Positions 6,240-14,098 are shown, counted from the first letter of the stretch. The stretch: DNA of 20,207 nt from Synergistaceae bacterium (GCA_031264605.1 JAISDQ010000166.1:1-20207), one strand, 5' to 3'. A program made the numbers and translations. The notes: generated by a model not told the origin, from the letters alone.

Positions 6240-6938
6240 TTAAATGCCGATTTCTCCGAGTTCGCCCCAGGTCAGCGTGAACCTCTGGAGGCTGAGATAT
6301 GACGGGAGATATTCGCCGCGGGGCAGCAGCACGTCAATGCCGCTGGGCTTTATGACCGAGTACGCGAGCCAGGTTTCGTCGACGTCGCCGAGCGTATCTT
6401 TAGTGTCCGGATGACGCTCCGCGATCTTTCCTTTAAGCAGATTCAGGATCCTTCCGGCGTCATTGTTCAGTATCTCGCCGACCGTCAGCAGTTTTTTGCC
6501 CTCTATGTCGATGTTGAAAGTTTTTACGATGTCCGAGGGGTGCGCCAGAAATGGGCCGGAAAGATAGCCGATTTCCTCGATGCCCACATAATTTTCCTTC
6601 ACCATGAACGCATTGTAGACGACGTCCAAATCGGCTTCCGACGGCTCGTTCGGTTTGCCCGCGGCGGCGGCGTCTTCTTTTACGCTGTTGTAAAGTTCGC
6701 TCGCCCATTTATAAATCGCCTCGTCGGCCGCGAATATCCCGGTCCTAGGGTAACGCAGGACGACGCTGAACTTTCCCGCCGAGTCCAGAATCGCGTTAGG
6801 CTCTCCGTATTCGTGCACGGCGGCGGGCGAATCGATTTCCATCTGGGTTTCTCCCACCGAGCCAAAAGCTCCCGCCGCGATACCCAGGCCAATTAACGAG
6901 GCGCATGCAAGACTCGCTAAAAATTTCGTATGTTTCAT
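6240..6938 (-). CDS. Secreted DUF4163/DUF3298 (PdaC/RsiV-like) protein
   Basis: A 232-residue exported protein. The ATG at 6938 begins a clear Sec signal peptide (MKHTKFLASLACASLIGLGI, cleavage around AFGSV). An ATG at 6992 would put 18 polar residues before it and has a weak ribosome-binding site, so 6938 is preferred. The mature part has an N-terminal segment of DUF4163 type (FSVVLRYPRTGIFAADEAI) and a C-terminal DUF3298-like part (YLSGPFLAHPSDIVKTFNID, KKLLTVGEIL, WLAYSVIKPSGIDVLLPRGE). That is the domain pair of the extracellular parts of RsiV and PdaC-like proteins. RsiV's module binds lysozyme, but no anti-sigma region is present here. The role is therefore probably a periplasmic sensor or cell-wall protein, not assigned further. 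It is a single-gene unit with its own promoter and terminator. Confidence 0.82.
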   Translation of the reverse strand: MKHTKFLASLACASLIGLGIAAGAFGSVGETQMEIDSPAAVHEYGEPNAILDSAGKFSVVLRYPRTGIFAADEAIYKWASELYNSVKEDAAAAGKPNEPSEADLDVVYNAFMVKENYVGIEEIGYLSGPFLAHPSDIVKTFNIDIEGKKLLTVGEILNNDAGRILNLLKGKIAERHPDTKDTLGDVDETWLAYSVIKPSGIDVLLPRGEYLPSYLSLQRFTLTWGELGEIGI

Positions 6939-7023
6939 ATTTCCCAACCCATCCTTTCCGACGCGGAAACTTTTTGGAGCAATATCCGTCATTGCCTGCC
7001 CATGTTCCGCAATCGCTTGCCGT

Positions 7024-7052
7024 ATTATAGCAAGACCCTTAAACTTTGTAAA
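7024..7052 (-). promoter_or_regulatory. Strong promoter of the DUF4163/DUF3298-type gene
   Basis: On the minus strand TTTACA (7052-7047), 17 bases and a perfect TATAAT (7029-7024) with an extended TGC in front. Transcription should start near 7017, giving a leader of about 80 bases to the ATG at 6938. Confidence 0.75.
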
Positions 7053-7260
7053 TAACAGAAATACTTAGAAAATTCAGAAATAATGTCGCTGTAATTGGTA
7101 GTACTGTTAAAATAATATTAAACTATGATAAAATAAGTTAAAAACATGCGCATATTGTCCGATGTACAGATAATCGTCTATAGAGCCTTTGACAATCGGC
7201 ATTTACGCGGTACAGGCCAGCGCGGCTGCTCGGGCGTCGCCGAGTTCGCAGCAGGAAATC
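7053..7260. other. Intergenic stretch between the divergent units
   Basis: No gene is seen. It is AT-rich to about 7145. A bulged GC hairpin (about 7220-7250, CTGCTCGG paired with CCGAG and GCAGCAG) follows, with no T-run. TTGACA at 7189-7194 has only a weak −10 (TACAGG), so the promoter at 7261-7290 is the better candidate for the riboswitch RNA. Confidence 0.5.
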
Positions 7261-7290
7261 TGGACAACCATCCCCACGACATTTTATAAT
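7261..7290 (+). promoter_or_regulatory. Promoter of the cobalamin riboswitch/nrdDG transcript
   Basis: TGGACA (7261-7266), an 18-base spacer and a perfect TATAAT (7285-7290). The expected start near 7297 lies just before the aptamer. Confidence 0.7.
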
Positions 7291-7302
7291 TGCGCCGTAG
7301 TA

Positions 7303-7460
7303 AATTGACGCTTCGGCAAACTGGAATCCGGCGCGAATCCGGAACAGCCTCGCTACTGTGAGCGGAACGAAACCGCATGACGCCACCGGCTCCGATACGG
7401 GAGCGCGGGAAGGCGCGGGAGTAGGGTTATGTCACGCCGCGAGTCAGGAGACAGGCCGAA
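7303..7460 (+). promoter_or_regulatory. Cobalamin (B12) riboswitch aptamer
   Basis: The conserved core appears in order: CTGGAATCCGG and CGAATCCGGAACAGCC (7321-7339), GCTACTGTGAGCGGAACGAA (7342-7361), GACGCCACCGG (7379-7389), GGGAAGGCGCGGGAGTAGGG (7407-7426), and the B12 box GAGTCAGGAGACAGGCC (7441-7457). These are the standard adenosylcobalamin-class elements. Right after the B12 box, GCGAGTT (7461-7467) is exactly complementary to AACTCGC (7521-7527) in the terminator. That gives an antiterminator which ligand binding could free or hide. The predicted outcome is that B12 stops transcription of the downstream nrdDG genes. Confidence 0.94.
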
Positions 7461-7517
7461 GCGAGTTGTCGGGCGAGGGCCGAATATCGATGCCGCGCGG
7501 CGTATGCCGTTGTTTTG

Positions 7518-7551
7518 AAAAACTCGCCTAGTGGTGAGGTTTTTGTTTTTT
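7518..7551 (+). terminator. Riboswitch expression-platform terminator before nrdD
   Basis: AACTCGCC, the loop TAGT and GGTGAG form the core stem (7523-7538), extended by A and T runs with one bulge, and followed by TTTTTGTTTTTT (7540-7551). It ends 13 bases before the nrdD start codon. Its left arm is the part that can pair instead with 7461-7467 or 7472-7477. Confidence 0.85.
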
Positions 7552-7564
7552 GACAGGGAGGGAA

Positions 7565-9889
7565 ATGATTTTGATACGTACCATTCGCAAAAGAGACGGC
7601 AGGCAGGTCGGCTACGACAGAGACAAAATCGCGTCGGCGATTTCGAAGGCGCTCTCGGCCACAGGCGAGGACACGGGTTCGCCGCGGCGCGAAACCGCCG
7701 ACAAGACAGCCGCGGCGGTCGAGCGGCATTTGGAGGCCACGGGCCTCATATCGCCTTCCGTCGAACAGATACAGGACGTGGTCGAAAATTCGCTCATAGA
7801 ATTGGGATACGTCACCACGGCGCGCGCTTATATCCTCTACCGCGCGGAACGGACAAAGGCCCGCGAGATGAAGGCGTCCCTCATGAAAACCTATGAGGAC
7901 ATCGCCTTCCGAAACGCCACCGAATGCGACAATAAACGCGAGAACGCCAATATCGACGCGGACACTCCGATGGGAGCGATGCTCAAGTACGGCTCGGAGG
8001 GAGCTAAGAAATTTTACGAGATGTTCGTGATAGACCCGCGCTATAGCGAAGCCCACGAGAGGGGCGACATTCATATTCACGATCTCGACTTCTACGCGCT
8101 CACCACGACTTGCTGCCAGATAGACCTGCTGAAGCTGTTCGACGGGGGATTTTCCACCGGACACGGCGTGCTGAGGGAGCCGAACGACATCGCGTCGTAC
8201 TCGGCGCTGGCGTGCATCGCCATACAGAGCAACCAGAACGACCAGCACGGAGGACAGAGCGTTGTGAACTTCGACTACGCCATGGCGCGCGGCGTGGCCA
8301 AGACTTACGCCAGACAGTTCCGCAAATTTATGGGGCTGGCCTCGGAACTCCGCTTCGGCGAGGACGCGAAAAAGGCCGTCGAAACAGTGTCTGACCCCGG
8401 AAACGTCAGCGCAGTGCCGCGCCTCGGCTGCGGCGAATATGCCGAGGAAGCGCGCGCGGCTTTGTCGGACGCCGGCTTCGCCGAAGGCGAGGCGGCGGCC
8501 GTGCTGGATTTCGCGCGCAGCCACGCGGAAGAGGCGACCGAAAGAGCCGCGTATCAGGCCATGGAGGCGTTCATTCACAATCTCAACACCATGCACTCCC
8601 GGGCCGGGGCGCAGACGCCGTTTTCGTCGATAAACTACGGCATGGACGCCACTCCCGAGGGCAGGTTGGCCACGCGCTCCGTGCTCCTGGCTACGGAGGC
8701 CGGACTTGGGGGCGGCGAGACGCCGATATTCCCCATACAAATTTTCCGGGTAAAACGCGGCGTCAATTTCGATCCGGGCGACCCGAATTACGACCTGTTC
8801 CAACTGGCTTGCAGAGTTTCGGCCAAACGCCTTTTCCCGAATTTTTCCTTTCAGGACGCGCCGTTCAACGCCAAGTATTACGTACCGGGACATCCCGAGA
8901 CCGAGATCGCCTATATGGGATGCCGCACGCGCGTGATCGCCAACGCCCACGACCAGTCGCGGGAGATATCCAACGGCCGCGGCAACCTGAGCTTCACCAC
9001 GGTCAACCTGCCCAGGATAGCCATAAAATCGCGCGGCAATATTCCGGCGTTTTTCTCGGATCTGGAGACGATGATCGATCTCGCTATCGGCCAGCTCATG
9101 GAGAGATTCAGAATACAGAGCACGCGGCGCGTGAGAAATTACCCGTTCCTCATGGGGCAGGGAGTGTGGATCGACAGCGAAAATCTGGCCTGGGACGACG
9201 AAGTGGGCCCTGTTCTGAGGCACGGGACGCTCTCGGTAGGTTTCATCGGCCTGGCCGAAACGCTGAAGTCGCTGACTGGCGCGCACCACGGCGAGAGCGA
9301 ATCGTCGCAGGCCCTGGGGCTCGATATCGTGCGCTTCATGCGCGAACGGCTCGACAGGGAGACCGCGTCGACCGGAATGAACTTCACGCTGCTCGCCACC
9401 CCGGCCGAAGGGCTTTCCGGCCGCTTCGTGCGCATGGACGCACGCGAATTCGGGATCATCGAAGGAGTCACGGACAGAGAATACTACACGAACAGCTTTC
9501 ATGTCCCGGTGTACTTCAAGATACCCGCAGCGCGGAAAATAACGACCGAAGCGCCGTACCACGAACTAACGAACGCGGGACACATCACCTACGTGGAACT
9601 CGACGGCGACACGTCGCGAAATCTAGAGGCGTTCGAGAAAATCATCCGTTACATGGCCGAAAACGGCGTCGGGTACGGCTCGATAAACCACCCAGTCGAC
9701 CGCGACCCGGCCTGCGGCTACAACGGCATCATAAACGACCGCTGTCCGAAATGCGGGAGGGCCGAAAACGAGAACGGCGGCAAATTCGAACGAATCCGGA
9801 GGATCACGGGTTATCTGGTGGGCACGGTAGAACGTTTCAACGACGCCAAGCGCGCCGAGGAGCGCGACAGAGTGCGGCACTCCGTTTGA
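7565..9889 (+). CDS. nrdD: Anaerobic (class III) ribonucleoside-triphosphate reductase
   Basis: The 774-residue glycyl-radical enzyme that makes deoxynucleotides without oxygen or B12. Residues 1-100 are an ATP-cone (RTIRKRDGRQVGYDRDKIAS to ARAYILYRAER), the allosteric site. The thiyl-radical Cys453 lies in AYMGCRTRV. The radical Gly749 is in RITGYLVG, 26 residues from the end. A zinc-ribbon-like segment (DPACGYNG, CPKCGR) shows Cys717, Cys727 and Cys730, with Asp714 where a fourth Cys is often found. The ATG at 7565 follows GGGAGG closely; a TTG at 7550 also opens the frame but lies in the T-run of the terminator. It is activated by the product of nrdG, whose start overlaps its stop, and is controlled by the B12 riboswitch upstream. 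Confidence 0.96.
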   Translation: MILIRTIRKRDGRQVGYDRDKIASAISKALSATGEDTGSPRRETADKTAAAVERHLEATGLISPSVEQIQDVVENSLIELGYVTTARAYILYRAERTKAREMKASLMKTYEDIAFRNATECDNKRENANIDADTPMGAMLKYGSEGAKKFYEMFVIDPRYSEAHERGDIHIHDLDFYALTTTCCQIDLLKLFDGGFSTGHGVLREPNDIASYSALACIAIQSNQNDQHGGQSVVNFDYAMARGVAKTYARQFRKFMGLASELRFGEDAKKAVETVSDPGNVSAVPRLGCGEYAEEARAALSDAGFAEGEAAAVLDFARSHAEEATERAAYQAMEAFIHNLNTMHSRAGAQTPFSSINYGMDATPEGRLATRSVLLATEAGLGGGETPIFPIQIFRVKRGVNFDPGDPNYDLFQLACRVSAKRLFPNFSFQDAPFNAKYYVPGHPETEIAYMGCRTRVIANAHDQSREISNGRGNLSFTTVNLPRIAIKSRGNIPAFFSDLETMIDLAIGQLMERFRIQSTRRVRNYPFLMGQGVWIDSENLAWDDEVGPVLRHGTLSVGFIGLAETLKSLTGAHHGESESSQALGLDIVRFMRERLDRETASTGMNFTLLATPAEGLSGRFVRMDAREFGIIEGVTDREYYTNSFHVPVYFKIPAARKITTEAPYHELTNAGHITYVELDGDTSRNLEAFEKIIRYMAENGVGYGSINHPVDRDPACGYNGIINDRCPKCGRAENENGGKFERIRRITGYLVGTVERFNDAKRAEERDRVRHSV

Positions 9890-10410
9890 AAGAGACGCGC
9901 GAAACGCTGAGATTGGCCGGAATAACCGATGAATCGATAGTTGACGGCCCGGGGCTGAGGTATGTCGTATTCGTTCAGGGATGCCCCCATCGCTGCGCGG
10001 GCTGTCATAACCCTCAGACGCACGATCCCGCGGGCGGATACGAGATCGGCGGCGGGGAGCTGGTTTCGCGCTTTCAAAAAACCGTGCGCGATAATCCTCT
10101 CATTTGCGGGGTCACTCTTTCCGGGGGCGAGCCGTTCGCGCAAGCCCGAGCTCTTCTGCCGTTCGCGCGCCTCATCCCCGAATCCGGCCTCGATCTGTGG
10201 ATATACACCGGATGGATGATAGAGGAAATATTATCGCGCCTCGACCCGTACGAAACCGCCCTGCTCGAATGCGCGGACGCCCTGGTCGACGGGCGTTTCG
10301 AGGCCGGCGGAAGGACGCTGGAAATACCCTTTGTCGGAAGCGTGAACCAGAGAATAATACGCCGCGGGGAAATAAAATTTTTGACGGACGCGGCAAGGCC
10401 TCGGGGATGA
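9886..10410 (+). CDS. nrdG: Anaerobic ribonucleotide reductase activating protein (radical SAM)
   Basis: A 174-residue radical SAM enzyme that installs the glycyl radical on NrdD. The cluster motif is CPHRCAGC (Cys33, Cys37, Cys40), in the family context VDGPGLRYVVFVQGCPHRC. TLSGGEPF follows, the usual SAM-binding GGE motif. The frame extends much further upstream inside nrdD in another phase, but similarity begins at RLAGITDESIVDGPG. The best start is the TTG at 9886, which overlaps the nrdD stop (TTGA), suggesting coupled translation; no good ribosome-binding site is visible. A later TTG at 9913 is possible but less typical. It is co-transcribed with nrdD under the B12 switch. Confidence 0.93.
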   Translation: MKETRETLRLAGITDESIVDGPGLRYVVFVQGCPHRCAGCHNPQTHDPAGGYEIGGGELVSRFQKTVRDNPLICGVTLSGGEPFAQARALLPFARLIPESGLDLWIYTGWMIEEILSRLDPYETALLECADALVDGRFEAGGRTLEIPFVGSVNQRIIRRGEIKFLTDAARPRG

Positions 10411-10447
10411 CCGAAAAAATACGCATAAAAAAATACGTAAATTCTTT

Positions 10448-10476
10448 TTGACAATATTGTTGCGCCTTGATAACGT
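10448..10476 (+). promoter_or_regulatory. Possible promoter of feoA
   Basis: A perfect TTGACA (10448-10453), 17 bases and a weak TAACGT (10471-10476), 40 bases before the feoA start. No GC-rich terminator hairpin separates nrdG from it, so read-through from nrdG is also possible. Confidence 0.4.
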
Positions 10477-10515
10477 ACTTTCGCGATATAAATAAAGCGG
10501 GGAAGGTGCGTTTCT

Positions 10516-10728
10516 ATGATTCCTTTGACAAAGACGAGAATAGGAGAACCTATGCCGATCAAAAAAGTCGGCGGAGGAAAAGAACTGCGCAAATTCCTCG
10601 AAAACCTGGGGTTTGTTCCTGGAGACCCCGTCACGGTGCTGACGCACATCGGCGGCAGCGTAATAGTGAGCCTCAGAGAATCCAGGGTCGCTCTTAACAG
10701 CATGATGGCAAGCAAAATAATGGTATGA
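10516..10728 (+). CDS. feoA: FeoA-family SH3-like protein
   Basis: A 70-residue FeoA-domain protein. The pattern GKELRKFLENLGFVPGDPVT followed by GGSVIVSLRESRVALNSMMA and a final KIMV is the family's SH3-like barrel, in which the end (RVALxxxxAxxIxV) is highly conserved. FeoA proteins help the FeoB ferrous-iron channel in the cytoplasm. Here feoA stands alone: nrdG lies upstream and a convergent histidine kinase downstream, with no feoB in the window. GGAAGGTG ends seven bases before the ATG at 10516; an internal ATG (Met13, MPIKKVGG) would also fit the family start. It may act on a FeoB encoded elsewhere or have another regulatory role. Confidence 0.88.
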   Translation: MIPLTKTRIGEPMPIKKVGGGKELRKFLENLGFVPGDPVTVLTHIGGSVIVSLRESRVALNSMMASKIMV

Positions 10729-10774
10729 GGCGCGGGGGCTGAACGCCGCGCGCGCGTCAAATCAAAATCGAATC

Positions 10775-12106
10775 CTATTTTGCCAATTTGAGATATATCG
10801 TCACGACCAACCCCCCAGTTGGGGCGTTCGTGGCGATTATCTCGCCTCCGTGGTTTTCGATTATGCGTTTAGTTATCGCGAGCCCGAGCCCCACTCCGCC
10901 CTGAGTTCTTTCCCTGGCTTTGTCGGTGCGGTAATATGGCAGAAAAATCTTGCCGATTTCGCCGTCGGGGACGCCTTGGCCGTGATCCCTGATGATTACA
11001 GCGGCGCGTTCTCCCTCCCGGTGAACGTCTATTTCGATTCCGGTCTCCGGCGGAGCGTAACGAATGGCGTTGTGTATCACGTTGTTCAGCGCGCGGTTCA
11101 AGAGCGCCGCGTCCCCCAGCACCGACAATTTCCGTATGTTCGCGTTGATATTTTGTTTTTCTATTCCAGTCTCGAACTCGACATCCTCGATTATGGAATT
11201 TATTATTTCATCGAGTTCCACATGTTCGGGCCGGGTCAGAGACATGCCGTCCGCGCGGGTCAGCGTCAGCAGCTCCTCGACCATATCGTCGATGCGGTAT
11301 ATTTCCAATTCCATCCGATCTATGTACGTCGCGTCCTCGATTTTCGATTTCCTTCGCAGGATTTCGAGCGCCACTTCCATGCGCTGTAAGGGCGAGCGAA
11401 TTTCATGGGAAATATCGCTCAACAGCCTTTTCTGGGAGGATATCAGGTTGTCCACGCACTCGGCCATCCAGTTGAAGCTGGCGCCCAGATCGGCTATCTC
11501 ATCGCTGCGCCCCGTCACTCCGGGGCCGACTCTCACCGATAAATCGCCGTTCGCGAGTTTCAGTGTTATGCGTCTGAGTTCCGACAGAGGATTCATGAAA
11601 TTTCTCACAAGCATGAAACTGAAAACGACGCAGAGAACGGCCACGAACAGAAACACCATCAAGTTTCTCTTCATCGGGCCGTCCTGGCGCTCCCCCAAGA
11701 AGGGGGAAAACGCCGCGATTATCGCGGAGCGCCCGGATCGCGATAACGACGAGATAACTATGGGTCGAGACGGATCCGGTGGTATGTCGGACGACGCGCA
11801 TGAGGCGAGCCATTCGGAACCGGGAAGATAAAACTCCGATCCGTCGCGGCTGACGCTTATGTCGAGACCGCTGATTTTTTTCACTTCCCCGATCCATGAA
11901 TCAATGCGTTCGTCCGGCACTGATTCCGATTGGTTCGCCAATTCCGACGCGCTCCACTCAAGATGCCGGCGCATCCCTTCCGGCATGGGATTGCTCCGAG
12001 TCCGCGCCATTCGGAACAGAGTGAACAGGATGATCGGGAGAAAGAGCACGAATAGCAGGGTCAAATATATTTTCAAAAACAGAGGGAAACGGGGCATTGC
12101 TTTCAT
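10775..12106 (-). CDS. Sensor histidine kinase (CpxA-like)
   Basis: A 443-residue membrane kinase, partner of the regulator just upstream. It has a transmembrane helix at about 10-32, a short periplasmic sensor domain (about 33-145), a second helix at about 148-168 (NLMVFLFVAVLCVVFSFMLV), and a HAMP domain to about 222. The dimerisation box follows with phospho-acceptor His234 in DISHEIRSPLQRMEVALEIL. The ATP-binding domain shows the N box (RALNNVIHNAIRYAPPETG), G1 (DHGQGVP) and G2 (GGVGLGLAI). HEIRSPL and the overall plan resemble CpxA, the envelope-stress kinase, but the sensor domain is too divergent to give the signal. Its start overlaps the regulator stop by four bases (ATGA). Confidence 0.93.
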   Translation of the reverse strand: MKAMPRFPLFLKIYLTLLFVLFLPIILFTLFRMARTRSNPMPEGMRRHLEWSASELANQSESVPDERIDSWIGEVKKISGLDISVSRDGSEFYLPGSEWLASCASSDIPPDPSRPIVISSLSRSGRSAIIAAFSPFLGERQDGPMKRNLMVFLFVAVLCVVFSFMLVRNFMNPLSELRRITLKLANGDLSVRVGPGVTGRSDEIADLGASFNWMAECVDNLISSQKRLLSDISHEIRSPLQRMEVALEILRRKSKIEDATYIDRMELEIYRIDDMVEELLTLTRADGMSLTRPEHVELDEIINSIIEDVEFETGIEKQNINANIRKLSVLGDAALLNRALNNVIHNAIRYAPPETGIEIDVHREGERAAVIIRDHGQGVPDGEIGKIFLPYYRTDKARERTQGGVGLGLAITKRIIENHGGEIIATNAPTGGLVVTIYLKLAK

Positions 12107-12870
12107 AACGCGTTTGCCCGCGAAAGACCTTTTTCGGGGAAAACGTAAACGAACCCTTCGCCTCGCAGTGTTTTTATGCGTTCGCTTCCGCAGGGATAAG
12201 GCCCGAGCTTTCGCCTCAGCTTACTTATATGTACGCTCAAACTTCTGTCGAACGGCGCGTAAGCGCGTCCCAAAGCGTCTATGGACAACCGTTCCAGGGA
12301 TATGTCTTGGCCGGCGCATAAGAGCATAGCCTCCAACAGCCTGAATTCGACGTTGGTAAGAGGAACTCCCTTCCCGCCGATCTTGACGGCGCGTGATTTC
12401 AAATCCATCTCGAGGTCGGCCAGGCATATGGCGTTGGGAGATTTGCCGGGCTCCGCGTCAGACAAGGCGACGTAACGGCGAAGCACAGCCTTCACTCTCG
12501 CCGACAGCTCGCGCATACTGAACGGCTTGCATATGTAATCGTCCGCCCCTATCTCCAGACCTATAACCCGGTCGATATGGTCGCCTTTGGCCGTGAGCAT
12601 TATAACCGGCACGGACGAGACGCCCCTTATCTCTCTTAAAATTTCGAAGCCATCCCGCCCCGGCAACATTACATCGAGTATTATTATGTCGCGATGCGCG
12701 CCGGACAGCAGATCGAGTCCCTTGTCCCCGGAATGCGCGCAGGCAAAACAAAAATCCTCGGACGTGAAATAATCCTCCAGCAGCTTGCAGAGTTCGACGT
12801 CGTCGTCTATTACAAGGATATTTTTGATGTCCTTCGGCCTCCTTACCGAGTCGTCATGACCGGGCTTCAT
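12103..12870 (-). CDS. OmpR/CpxR-family response regulator
   Basis: A DNA-binding response regulator of about 255 residues. Counted from the ATG at 12870, the receiver domain has the acidic pair Asp22-Asp23 (ILVIDDDVEL), phospho-acceptor Asp66 (IIILDVMLPG), Thr93 (MLTAKGD) and Lys115 (ICKPFS). The C-terminal winged helix (about 145-245) ends in RSLSVHISKLRRKLG and IKTLRGEGFVYVF, as in OmpR/PhoB proteins. It transfers the kinase signal to promoters. The start is uncertain: the ATG at 12870 has no ribosome-binding site and overlaps a TATAAT, while TAAGGAGG occurs inside the frame at 12845-12838, nine bases before an AUC codon (see findings). It is divergent from the plus-strand gene at 13067. 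Confidence 0.92.
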   Translation of the reverse strand: MKPGHDDSVRRPKDIKNILVIDDDVELCKLLEDYFTSEDFCFACAHSGDKGLDLLSGAHRDIIILDVMLPGRDGFEILREIRGVSSVPVIMLTAKGDHIDRVIGLEIGADDYICKPFSMRELSARVKAVLRRYVALSDAEPGKSPNAICLADLEMDLKSRAVKIGGKGVPLTNVEFRLLEAMLLCAGQDISLERLSIDALGRAYAPFDRSLSVHISKLRRKLGPYPCGSERIKTLRGEGFVYVFPEKGLSRANAL

Positions 12871-12945
12871 TATAATCAAACGCCGGCGTTATTCCATTGC
12901 GCGCCGTTTGGCGCTTTACATTTTTTTGCAATTCGAAGCGATATT

Positions 12946-12972
12946 TAACATTGCTTTGCCATCCGCCGATAA
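12946..12972 (+). promoter_or_regulatory. Sigma-28 (FliA)-like promoter
   Basis: GCCGATAA at 12965-12972 is the exact FliA −10 consensus. TAACATTG at 12946-12953, 11 bases upstream, matches 5 of 8 positions of the −35 consensus TAAAGTTT at the correct spacing. It points right, towards the gene at 13067, and no comparable sigma-70 promoter is seen there. Confidence 0.5.
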
Positions 12973-13066
12973 TATTGCGCCGAAAATAATATATCGGAAA
13001 GGAGGATACGGATACATACGACGGATTTCGCAGGGGAATCCAATTTGCAGAGAAAGGAGAAACGAA

Positions 13067-14098
13067 ATGAGCGTAAGTTCTGTTTCAAGTTACAGCAACA
13101 CTCTATGGGAAGAGTACCTCGAACGGCTGCAAAAAAAACAACAGCGGCAAAAAGAGAGCGCGTCGCTTTCCAAAACGGACGGCGCCGCAGCAAGCGCGGT
13201 TTCCTCCGCCCCGGCGCCCGATGAAATATTGTCGGAACTTCAAGAACTTCAGGGCGATCCTGAACAGTTGAAGGCCAGGGCTTCGGAACTGGCGGCACAT
13301 GTCGCGGAAGAAGCCAAAAACTCGGCGGGCAATCGCGCAAACGCGCTGAACGATCTGGCTTTGGACCTCGAAGAAGTGGCGGATTCCGGAGATTTGTCCA
13401 TAATTCAGGAAAAGCTCGCGGGCAAATCGGGCGCAGCGGGACCGCAGGGGCCTCCCCCGGGCGGCATGAGCGGATCTTCCGGCATATCCTCTAAATTGCT
13501 GGAGGCGCTTATCGAAGACGAGGACGACGATGATGACGATGAAAGCTCCTCTGTCATCGACGGCATCAAAGCCTTCCTGAAAGAAATCCAGGAACTGGCG
13601 GAGGAAGAGAAAAGCAAAATTTCTGACGCTCAAGTTTTGCCTGAACTGACCCCGACTCAGATTCTGGCCGACCTCGAAACCTTGCTTGACGACCCCGAAC
13701 GGTTGAAGGTCAGAGCTTCGGAGCTGGCCGGGCAGCTCAATGGCGATACCGATCTTCGCTCCGAGGCGTCGCAATCTCTCGCCGCGGACCTCGAAGAAAT
13801 TTCCGTGAGCGGGGATTTATCCAAATTGCGCGAAAGGGCGTCGCGGACAAAACCCAGCGCGGCCGAGACCGGCGAGGAATACGCCTCGCTCGGGCTGGAG
13901 GCTCTCGTGTCCAAGTTTCAGACGATAAAGGAGATGAGAGCCTCGGGCGAGTCAGATGACACCGACGGCGCGGACGCGCAAGACCGGACGTCTGTCGATA
14001 TCCTGATATCGAAGATAAAGTCCAGTCTGTCCGATCAGCTTAGCGCGATTTACACGCAGAGGCAGATACAGGCATCCACGGTAAGTCTGTCCGGATAA
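13067..14098 (+). CDS. Acidic protein with an internal duplication, function unknown
   Basis: A 343-residue protein with no signal peptide or membrane segment; I do not recognise it. The ATG at 13067 has AAAGGAG nine bases upstream, so the open frame from 12908 is not used. It starts with a Ser-rich stretch (MSVSSVSSYSNTLWEEYLER) and a Gln/Lys coiled segment. A unit of about 65 residues appears twice, at 53-119 and 198-260, each with DPExLKxRASELA, then LxxDLEEIxxSGDLSxxxExL. The units are separated by GPQGPPPGG (125-133), an acidic run (EDEDDDDDDES, 150-160) and a helix. The C-terminus (IKSSLSDQLSAIYTQRQIQA) is helical. The Ser-rich start, lack of Sec signal and the sigma-28-like promoter would suit a late flagellar or flagellar-exported protein, but this is a hypothesis only. 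Confidence 0.85.
   Translation: MSVSSVSSYSNTLWEEYLERLQKKQQRQKESASLSKTDGAAASAVSSAPAPDEILSELQELQGDPEQLKARASELAAHVAEEAKNSAGNRANALNDLALDLEEVADSGDLSIIQEKLAGKSGAAGPQGPPPGGMSGSSGISSKLLEALIEDEDDDDDDESSSVIDGIKAFLKEIQELAEEEKSKISDAQVLPELTPTQILADLETLLDDPERLKVRASELAGQLNGDTDLRSEASQSLAADLEEISVSGDLSKLRERASRTKPSAAETGEEYASLGLEALVSKFQTIKEMRASGESDDTDGADAQDRTSVDILISKIKSSLSDQLSAIYTQRQIQASTVSLSG

Noticed and set aside
7550..7564. TTG start of nrdD at 7550
   Set aside because: The codon lies in the T-run of the riboswitch terminator and upstream of the ribosome-binding site; ATG at 7565 is better.
7427..9562. 711-codon open frame on the minus strand opposite nrdD
   Set aside because: It is antisense to a clearly conserved enzyme, has an Arg/His/Val-rich composition without domains, and arises from the GC-rich codon bias of nrdD.
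8809..10410. 533-codon frame running into nrdG
   Set aside because: Only the last 174 codons are nrdG; the upstream part is an out-of-phase reading of nrdD.
12908..13066. Longer N-terminus of the acidic protein from 12908
   Set aside because: It would span the sigma-28-like promoter, and the ATG at 13067 has an excellent ribosome-binding site.
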